Both the position numbers and the translations under genes were made by a program. A DNA stretch of 7,193 bases, taken from positions 1-7,193 of the forward strand of contig DITH01000089.1 in NCBI GenBank assembly GCA_002422745.1. Direction: 5' to 3'. This document shows, piece after piece, positions 1-6,100 of this stretch; the stretch's first letter is position 1; every line of letters starts with the position of its first letter. The notes beneath the pieces were generated by a model. It saw only the letters and a list, made by a program, of their open reading frames with translations, ran no database searches and was not told where the DNA came from. The stretch is from Alphaproteobacteria bacterium UBA6189 (GTDB lineage Bacteria; Pseudomonadota; Alphaproteobacteria; Rickettsiales; UBA3002).

Positions 1-101
1 ACGACCAGATCGATGCCTATATCGACCTGAAAATGGAAGAATTGCTCAAGTGGGAAACCACCCCGAGCCCGATCGAGTTTAAAATGTATTACTCGCACTA
101 A
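1..101 (+). CDS. glnA: Glutamine synthetase type I, C-terminal end (partial)
   Basis: Only the last 32 codons plus two bases are present; the frame starts at base 3 and ends with TAA at 99-101. The peptide begins DQIDAYIDLKMEEL and ends PIEFKMYYSH. This matches the C-terminus of type I (GlnA) glutamine synthetase, where a helix of the form 'I.AYI.LK.EE' is followed by a conserved 'P.EF.MYYS' tail. The family condenses glutamate, ammonia and ATP to glutamine in the cytoplasm as a dodecamer. The Tyr adenylylation site and active-site residues lie outside the window, so regulation cannot be judged. A strong terminator follows 23 bases after the stop, so glnA ends its transcription unit here. Confidence 0.9.
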   Translation, partial: DQIDAYIDLKMEELLKWETTPSPIEFKMYYSH

Positions 102-124
102 TTCTTCCCGCTTTGTCTACCAGA

Positions 125-158
125 GGGGCGCCCGGGAAACCGGCGCCCCTTTTCTTTT
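125..158 (+). terminator. Rho-independent terminator of glnA
   Basis: GGGGCGCC (125-132) is the perfect reverse complement of GGCGCCCC (142-149). They form an 8-bp GC-only stem with a 9-base loop, followed at once by a T-rich tail (TTTTCTTTT, 150-158). This is a textbook intrinsic terminator 23 bases after the glnA stop. Confidence 0.93.
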
Positions 159-185
159 GGCAAGGCGCACGGCATGCGCTACACT
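157..185 (+). promoter_or_regulatory. Sigma70-like promoter for the prepilin-like gene
   Basis: TTGGCA at 157-162 matches the -35 consensus TTGACA at 5 of 6 positions. TACACT at 180-185 matches the -10 consensus TATAAT at 4 of 6. The spacer is exactly 17 bases. The -35 box overlaps the T-tail of the glnA terminator. A start site about 7 bases after the -10 would fall at about 192, the A of the downstream ATG. This is inferred from sequence only. Confidence 0.55.
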
Positions 186-191
186 TAGTTC

Positions 192-980
192 ATGCGACGC
201 ATTCCACCCCTTTCCTCGCCCCATGCCGCTTTCACACTGGTCGAAATGGCCGTGGTGTTAGCATTGATCGGCTTGCTGGTGGGCGGAATTCTAGGCGGGC
301 AAGCGCTCCTGCGCAGCGCGGAGCTTAACCGCGTTACCACCGAGTTTGCGTCGTATCAGAACGCCTACAACCAGTTCCAGGTACAATATTCTGCGATTCC
401 CGGCGATATGCTAACCGCCACGCGCTACTGGAACAGCGCCGGCGGCACCGGTTCAGACACGACCTGCCGCAACACCAATAGTCTTGGCAGCACCGGCACG
501 TGCAATGGCGATGGCGACCGGCTGATCGACACCGCATCGAACGAAATGTTTCGCGCCTGGCAGCAGTTGGCCAACGCCAAGCTGATCGAGGGTAGCTATA
601 CGGGTACTGCGTATGTATCGGGGCAGGCCAGTTCGCATCGCCCCGGCACCAATTGCCCGGAAGGGCGGATCGCCGGCAGCGGGTGGAGCATGCTGGCGAT
701 TCAAAGCAATCATTACACCAGCACGTTTTTCAGCCGCAACCATGGCAATGTGGCAGTCTTTGGCGGAGCCATCAGCAATGATATAACCGCGGGCGGCATT
801 CTCGCCCCGGGCGATGCGTACAGTATCGACCGGAAATACGATGACGGCATGCCCGGCACCGGCAAGGTGGAGACGAATTTCACCACCTGCACCATGGCCT
901 CAGCGAACACTACCTACAGCGCTGCGTATAATACGCGCATTGGCACGCCAAGCTGCGCGCTGCTGTTTCGGCTCGATTAA
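192..980 (+). CDS. Prepilin-type cleavage/methylation domain protein (type IV pilin / type II secretion pseudopilin-like)
   Basis: This 262-residue protein has a class III prepilin leader: a short basic leader (residues 1-13, two Arg), then FTLVE (14-18) with the invariant Glu at +5, then a hydrophobic helix to about residue 36. Such proteins are cut and N-methylated by a PilD-type prepilin peptidase and assemble into a pilus or pseudopilus in the envelope. The residue before the cut is Ala13 rather than the usual Gly. The mature part has a helical 'spine' (about 37-75) and a YSAIPGDM motif common in these pilins. The globular part is rich in Thr, Ser, Asn and Gly, with five Cys that could pair, and an NGDGDRLID stretch that could bind calcium. 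The ATG at 192 is forced, because TAG at 186-188 closes the frame upstream. No Shine-Dalgarno is visible. No other pilus gene lies nearby, so pilin and pseudopilin cannot be told apart. Confidence 0.85.
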   Translation: MRRIPPLSSPHAAFTLVEMAVVLALIGLLVGGILGGQALLRSAELNRVTTEFASYQNAYNQFQVQYSAIPGDMLTATRYWNSAGGTGSDTTCRNTNSLGSTGTCNGDGDRLIDTASNEMFRAWQQLANAKLIEGSYTGTAYVSGQASSHRPGTNCPEGRIAGSGWSMLAIQSNHYTSTFFSRNHGNVAVFGGAISNDITAGGILAPGDAYSIDRKYDDGMPGTGKVETNFTTCTMASANTTYSAAYNTRIGTPSCALLFRLD

Positions 981-990
981 CAATAATTGA

Positions 991-1512
991 TTATTTCGCG
1001 CCGCCCTGGCCCAGCTGATGCAGCATCAGCGCGATATTGGCATGGCGCTCTTTCAGAGTGTCCACATCGCTTTTTTGCATGATGCGGTCGAGCGAAAGGG
1101 TCATGAAATCCAGAAAATGCGTCACCACATGTTCGAGCTGGCGCTTGATTTTCTTTACCACGGCATGGGCGGCGTTGCGCGCATCGCGTGTACGGGCAGA
1201 AAATTCCTGCATCGCGGTGTAGACTTTGCGCAGCGCGCCTTCGACCCGGCCCTTGGCCGATTTCTTGCGGATGGGGTCGCCCTCGCATAGCGCAATATAT
1301 TCATCGGTCAGCACTTCGGCCGATTCGCCGACCGCTTCGAGCAACGGCTCAAGCAGCGCCAGTTGCGCATCGGGGTCGGCGGCGGCCGGCACGGTGGCGA
1401 GCAACTCATCGTTGAGCAAAAACAGCTCGGTGATGTCGTAATATTTTTCTTCCCAGACATTCATCTGCTGAAGGGCTGTTGCTGCCATGGTCTGCTCCAC
1501 TACCTTGTCCAT
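991..1512 (-). CDS. Hypothetical protein, helical and charged (173 aa)
   Basis: I do not recognise this family. The product has no signal peptide and no membrane segment. It looks almost entirely helical: an acidic, Leu-rich N-terminal half (about residues 17-76), a basic segment starting IRKKSAKGR (about 81-89), then long amphipathic helices to residue 166 with a KKIKRQLEHVV stretch that could form a coiled coil. There is one Cys (76). This suggests a soluble helical bundle. ATG 1512 starts 7 bases after the stop of the upstream gene and has only a weak AGG before it. An internal ATG at 1488 (Met9) has a better GGAG site with a 6-base gap, so the true start may be there. The gene ends 10 bases from the convergent pilin gene. 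Coding is supported by its length, tight spacing and sensible composition. Confidence 0.7.
   Translation of the reverse strand: MDKVVEQTMAATALQQMNVWEEKYYDITELFLLNDELLATVPAAADPDAQLALLEPLLEAVGESAEVLTDEYIALCEGDPIRKKSAKGRVEGALRKVYTAMQEFSARTRDARNAAHAVVKKIKRQLEHVVTHFLDFMTLSLDRIMQKSDVDTLKERHANIALMLHQLGQGGAK
1495..1498 (-). promoter_or_regulatory. Shine-Dalgarno for an alternative start (ATG 1488) of the 173-aa gene
   Basis: On the minus strand GGAG (1498-1495) stands 6 bases before ATG 1488-1486. This is a better ribosome site than the AGG before ATG 1512. It favours a 165-residue product starting MAATALQQ. Confidence 0.4.
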
Positions 1513-1519
1513 TAATTAC

Positions 1520-2065
1520 CTACGCCCGCCCCTGAGCGGCCGAGCCGAGTTCGTTCACATGTACGCCGCCTTCGCCGCGCATATAGTTATTGTACATCGC
1601 CTGGGCGTTCTGGCCACGTTCATTGGCGATATTAGTAGCAAAGCGGCCCGGCTGTGCCGGTGCCGCACCGGCCACGCCACCAACGCCCGCATAATAGCTA
1701 CGCAGCACGGTGGGCTGTACACCCAGCGGCTTGGTGACGAAGGAAGTGACGCCCTCGGTGATTTTGCGGCCATGGGTCTGGATCGAACGGCCGGTGGTGA
1801 TGCCGCTGGCAACGTTGGCAAGCCAGAAGACCGGATTATTATTCATGTATGCTAATGAGGCACTGGCAACACCGGTACCGATTTCCGACGCGGCACTTAG
1901 CGGTTTACCGCGAAGTAGCCAACCCACCGAATTGATTAAGCTATCGATCGCGATGAGAGGCACGCTGATAAAGCCGCCGATAAGCGGAACAAACGACGCT
2001 TTATTGGCAAACGAGGCCAACCAGCTGTTGCCGGTCTTGGTATATCCTGCGTCGCGAGTAGACAT
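1520..2065 (-). CDS. Hypothetical protein with hydrophobic N-terminal region (181 aa)
   Basis: The family is not recognised. Residues 23-51 form a long hydrophobic stretch (SFVPLIGGFISVPLIAID, then SLINSVGWLL) that could be one or two membrane-associated helices. A second Gly/Ala/Ser-rich, weakly hydrophobic region covers about 59-92 and includes FWLANVASG. The C-terminal third (about 125-181) is rich in Gly, Ala, Asn and Gln and probably flexible. There is no Cys and no cleavable signal peptide. ATG 2065 is the only early start; an AAGGA lies about 13 bases upstream, which is rather far. The stop (TAG, 1522-1520) is 7 bases before the next gene on the same strand, so the two are probably co-transcribed. 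A small membrane-associated or secreted protein is possible, but no function can be assigned. Confidence 0.7.
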   Translation of the reverse strand: MSTRDAGYTKTGNSWLASFANKASFVPLIGGFISVPLIAIDSLINSVGWLLRGKPLSAASEIGTGVASASLAYMNNNPVFWLANVASGITTGRSIQTHGRKITEGVTSFVTKPLGVQPTVLRSYYAGVGGVAGAAPAQPGRFATNIANERGQNAQAMYNNYMRGEGGVHVNELGSAAQGRA

Positions 2066-2147
2066 GATACGTGTCGATTCCTTCTATTTCCTAGCTTTCA
2101 CTATAGCATGGAGCCTGAGAAGAAGGATGACAGTTTTGTGACATTTT

Positions 2148-2164
2148 GGTGGTTTTCAACCACC
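2148..2164 (-). terminator. Hairpin in the gap after gpsA (weak terminator candidate)
   Basis: GGTGGTT and AACCACC form a perfect 7-bp stem around a 3-base loop, 19 bases after the gpsA stop. On the minus strand it is followed by AAAA rather than a T-tract, so it is not a standard intrinsic terminator. It may instead stabilise an mRNA end or attenuate transcription between gpsA and the two hypothetical genes. Confidence 0.35.
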
Positions 2165-2183
2165 TAAGTCTTTGTATTGGAAG

Positions 2184-3191
2184 TTAGAGTTCAGCCCCGA
2201 GCGGGCGTTCGAGCAATTTACCGATAGCATGGTCGATATCGGTACTGCCGCTCAGGATATCGACCACGGCAAAGGCGATCGGCATGGTGACGCCGAGTTT
2301 GCGCGCCAGCTGGTTCACCGATTCGGCCGTGGCCACCCCCTCGGTTAGGCCCCCCGTGCGGTTGGCGAGGATGCCCGTTAGCTGTCCCGGCTGACTTTGC
2401 CCAAGCCGCACACCGAGGGCGTAATTGCGCGATTTCTGCGAGCTGCAGGAAAGCAGAATATCGCCAATGCCGGAAAGGCCCATCAGCGTTTCTTCCTGCC
2501 CCCCCTTGGCGCGGGCCAGCCGCATGATTTCAGCCATGCCGCGGGTGATCAGCGCAGCGCGGGCGTTTTCGCCCAGCCCCCTGCCCTCGACAATCCCCGC
2601 GGCGATGGCCAGCACATTTTTCAATGCACCGCCGAGCTGGGTGCCGATGGGGTCGTCGTTGCTGTAGAGGCGAAAGAATTTGCCGCCCAGGCAGAAGGTG
2701 ATTTTTTCGGCGATGGCCGCATGGTGGGTCGCAAGGGCGGCGGCGGTGGGTTTGCCTTCGGCTGCCTCGCGGGCAAAATTGGGCCCGGAAAGGATGGCAT
2801 ACGGGTTATGCGGCAGGATGGACTGGACCACCTCGCTCATCAACATCAGCGAGCCGCGCTCGATGCCTTTAGTGGCCAGAATCAGCGGCAGGTTCGAGGG
2901 CACGATGTCGGACAGCGAAATGGCGACGGTGCGCAGCGATTGCGCCGGGATGCTGATAATCAATGCATCGCAATTGCCCATCTGCTGCAAATCGTCGGTC
3001 ACGGCAATGGCGGGGTCGATGAATATATCGGGCAAGTACTGGATATTCTCGCGCCGCTGGGTGATCGATTCGATCACCTGCACGTTGCGCGTCCAGAGCG
3101 TGGCGGTCGAGCCGGCACGGTTCGCCAGCATCGCCAGCGCCGTGCCCCATGCTCCGGCGCCGATCACTCCGATGCGGGTTTCATGGGCCAT
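2184..3191 (-). CDS. gpsA: NAD(P)H-dependent glycerol-3-phosphate dehydrogenase
   Basis: This cytoplasmic enzyme reduces dihydroxyacetone phosphate to sn-glycerol-3-phosphate, the backbone for phospholipid synthesis. The 335-residue length is normal for GpsA. An N-terminal Rossmann fold has the dinucleotide signature IGAGAWGTALA (Gly11, Gly13, Gly16), followed by ATKGIE. The GPNFAREAAEGKPTA segment (from Gly136) is typical of the family. Lys191 in GGALKNVLAIAAGI corresponds to the catalytic lysine. GLSGIGDILLSCSS (Asp244) belongs to the C-terminal helical substrate domain. All key motifs are intact. The ATG shares one base with the ileS stop (TAATG), and AAAGG sits 7 bases upstream inside ileS. 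Translation is therefore probably coupled to ileS and both read from one mRNA. Confidence 0.97.
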   Translation of the reverse strand: MAHETRIGVIGAGAWGTALAMLANRAGSTATLWTRNVQVIESITQRRENIQYLPDIFIDPAIAVTDDLQQMGNCDALIISIPAQSLRTVAISLSDIVPSNLPLILATKGIERGSLMLMSEVVQSILPHNPYAILSGPNFAREAAEGKPTAAALATHHAAIAEKITFCLGGKFFRLYSNDDPIGTQLGGALKNVLAIAAGIVEGRGLGENARAALITRGMAEIMRLARAKGGQEETLMGLSGIGDILLSCSSQKSRNYALGVRLGQSQPGQLTGILANRTGGLTEGVATAESVNQLARKLGVTMPIAFAVVDILSGSTDIDHAIGKLLERPLGAEL

Positions 3192-6100
3192 TATGCTGCC
3201 TTTGAAATGCCAATAACGAATTGCGCGCCGTCGAGCTCCTGCGTGAGCTGCGTGTCGGCCTGCGCCGCGCCCTCTCCGATCGACACGGCCAGCACCTGGT
3301 TGGCGATATACTCTTTATGCGTCGCCAATGCCGAATGGAACTCGGCCGGAATATCGAGAGCCAGAGTGATGCGATCGGCGACGTTGAGCCCGGCATCCTT
3401 GCGCGCCTGCTGGATCATGCGCACCAGATCGCGCGCCCGGCCTTCGGCTTCGAGTTCGGGGGTGATGGTGAGGTCGAGCACCACTAACGCATTATTGCCC
3501 GGCAGTGCCTGCGCGCCTTTGTTGATGAGCGGTTTCAGCAGCAGGTTGTATTCGCCCGCTTCCATCGGCTCGCCACCGACGATCACCTGATCGCCCTCGC
3601 GCCGCCAATCGCCCGCTTTGGCAGCTGCGCCCACGGCTTTCATTTTCGGGCCAAGACGTTTGCCGGCGACCTTAAAATCCACCGTCAGCGTGTATTCGGC
3701 CACGCCTTCCAGCGTATTGCTGAAGCGGATTTCCTTAATGTTCAGCTCGTCCTGCATCAGCTCCGCGAAGGGCTTGAGGCGGTCGGCACCGGCCCCATAC
3801 AGCGTGGCTGAGGCCAGCGGCTGGCGGTTACGGATATTCTCGGTGGAACGGATGGACCCCATGGCCGTGCAGGCATCGCGCACGCGGTCCATATCGGCAA
3901 TCAGCGCCTCGGCGCTATCGATGCCCGACACATCCGGGAAGTCATGCAAATGCACCGAGTTCGCCTCGCCATTCAGCCCGCGATAGACCATTTCAACGGT
4001 AAAGGGCAGCAGGGGGGCGGCGGCTTTCACCATCAGGTTCAGCACGGTGTAGAGGGTGTTGAAGGCCGCGGTTTTGTCGACGGTTACTTCTTCGTCCCAG
4101 AAGCGGGCGCGCGAGCGGCGGATGTACCAGTTATTCAGCACGTCGAAGAAGCCGGTGATGGCATCCGTCGCGCCCGGTGTGTCGTAGGCATCCATGCTCG
4201 TGCGCACCTGCGTGACTGCGGCTTTGGCCTTGGCGAGGATGTAGCGGTCGAGCGTGTTTTCGCTGGTCGTGATTTCTTCGGCTTTAATGCCATCGGCATT
4301 CGCATAGAGCGTGAAGAAATTATACGCGCTCCAGAGTGGTTTGATGTTGAGGCGCACTACATCGCGGATGAATTTGCCTTCCGGGTCCACACCGATATCG
4401 GCACCGCGCATCACGGGGCTTGCCAGCATCATCCAGCGCAGCGCATCGGCGCCGTAGACATCCATCACTTCTTTCGGGTCTTTGTAATTCTTGAGGCGCT
4501 TGCTGTATTTCAGGCCAGATTCCTCGTCGATCACCACGCCATGGCAGATGCAATTCTCAAACGGCGGCTTGTCGAACAAGGCCGTGCTCAGCATAATCAT
4601 GGTATTGAACCAGCCGCGCGTCTGCCCGACATACTCGGTGATGAAATCGGCGGGGAAATTTTCCTCGAATTTTTTCTTCACGGCGGGGTCTTTGGTTTTC
4701 TCGCCCATGTAATGCATTTGCGCGTAGGGCATGCTGCCCGATTCGAACCAGCAATCGAACACGTCTTCCACGCGGGTGTAGATTTCGCCGTCCTTCTCAA
4801 ACGTCACTTCGTCGATGTAGGGGCGGTGCAGGTCGGGAACTTTCTGGCCGCTCCATTGCTCGATCTGCTCAATGGAATCGGGCACCATCACTTTGCCGGA
4901 TGGCGCGCGCCAGATCGGAATCGGCGTACCCCAGAAACGGTTGCGCGAGATGCTCCAATCCGGCGCGGTGGCCAGCATGTGGCCCATCTGGCCGTTTTTC
5001 ACATGCTCGGGAATCCAGTTGATCTGCTGGTTCAACTCCACCGCGCGGTCGCGGAATTTCGTTACCGCCACGTACCAGCTGCTCATCGCACGATAAATGA
5101 TCGGCGTGTCGGTGCGCCAGCAATGCGGGTAGTTGTGTTTTATTTCTTCCTGTTTCACCAGTTGGCCGTGATCGTCGAGCCAACGAATAATGCGCATATT
5201 GGCAAGGCCGTATTTTTTTACATGCTCTTTGAAACGCTCGACTTTGCGCGGGTCCATACCTTCCAGATCGGATTCTTCCACACGCGTATCGGCGATGACA
5301 TTAAGGCCGCGCAGTGTAAGCCTGCGCTCATTGCTCCCCCCTTGCGGGGGAGCGGGATTTGCACTTGCAAATCCGTGGGGGGGCAGGCTGTCCAACGTCT
5401 CAAGTATTTTCTGCAATACACCCTGCGGATTAACATCCAACTCATTATTCCAGAAGCGCAGCACCGTAAAGCCCGCCGCGCGCAAGTACTCGTCGCGTGC
5501 GCGGTCGTATTCGCTTGTCGCTTCGGCGTGCTGGCTACCATCTAGTTCAACCACCAGCCGTTTTTCGTAATTCACAAAATCGGCGATGTAATGGTCGATG
5601 CTTTCCTGACGGCGGAATTTGTAATTGCCGAGCTGCTCCTGTTTTAGCAGGTTCCATAATTTTGCCTCCCAGGGTGTCGGCTCTTTGCGCATCTGCCTGG
5701 CATGCTGCGTGAGGAGAGCATCCCTCCCCCCACCAAATCGCGAAGAGCGATTTGGCTCCCCCGCGAGGGGGGAGCAAAGATCATAAATCGCATCGGTGAA
5801 TTTGCCTTGGCCATCGACGGGCACGATTACTTCAATCTCATTCTGTGCGCAGATTTTTTGGTCGACCTCACCAAACCCCGGAGCCATATGAATCACGCCC
5901 GTGCCCTCGCCTTCGGTAACAGCCTCGCCGCCATCGATGACGCGGAAGGCGTTTTTGGTATCAGCAAAATAGGGGAATAGAGGTTCGTATTCTTTACCTA
6001 CAAGCTCTTTTCCCAACATTGTTAATGCGGGGGCATCAATGAATTTTAAGGCGTCTTTAATTTTTTCTTCTGATGCAACGGCATAGATATAACAATTACC

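Larger units (their letters stand above)
5333..5775 (-). mobile_element. Palindrome-flanked DUF559 element inserted in frame in ileS
   Basis: The 443-base core runs between two outer hairpins and encodes residues 374-521 of the fused IleS. It interrupts the editing region between FTDAIYDL (ending at 373) and LTLRGLNV (from 526), which would join naturally in an uninterrupted synthetase. The block has inverted-repeat ends of about 55 bases and one complete nuclease-like domain, with no stop codons in the ileS frame. The exact ends are uncertain. No convincing target duplication was found; a CTT triplet on both sides is too short to count. There is no transposase. Intein splice motifs (N-terminal Cys block A, C-terminal His-Asn) are absent. 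Self-mobilisation by the nuclease, in a homing-like manner, is inference. Confidence 0.8.

Noticed and set aside
982..995. AATAA-TTGA-TTATT palindrome between the pilin gene and the convergent gene
   Set aside because: A 5-bp AT-only stem is too weak for a terminator and overlaps a stop codon. It is likely a chance pattern.
2397..3590. A 397-codon plus-strand frame across gpsA and the ileS 3' end
   Set aside because: It is antisense to two recognised enzymes, spans their junction and has low-complexity composition with no motif.
3944..5545. A 533-codon open frame on the plus strand opposite ileS
   Set aside because: It is antisense to a certain gene. Its His/Ala/Val/Arg-rich content is typical of the reverse reading of GC-rich codons, and it shows no domain. 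Long antisense frames are expected here.
5333..5775. An intein or a self-splicing intron inside ileS
   Set aside because: The block lacks intein splice blocks (no terminal His-Asn followed by Cys/Ser/Thr) and shows no group I or II intron core. It is open in the ileS frame without needing removal.
5547..5777. A 76-codon minus-strand frame overlapping the inserted element
   Set aside because: It is in a different frame from the clear DUF559 reading and has no recognisable domain. It only appears open because of the GC-rich repeat arms.
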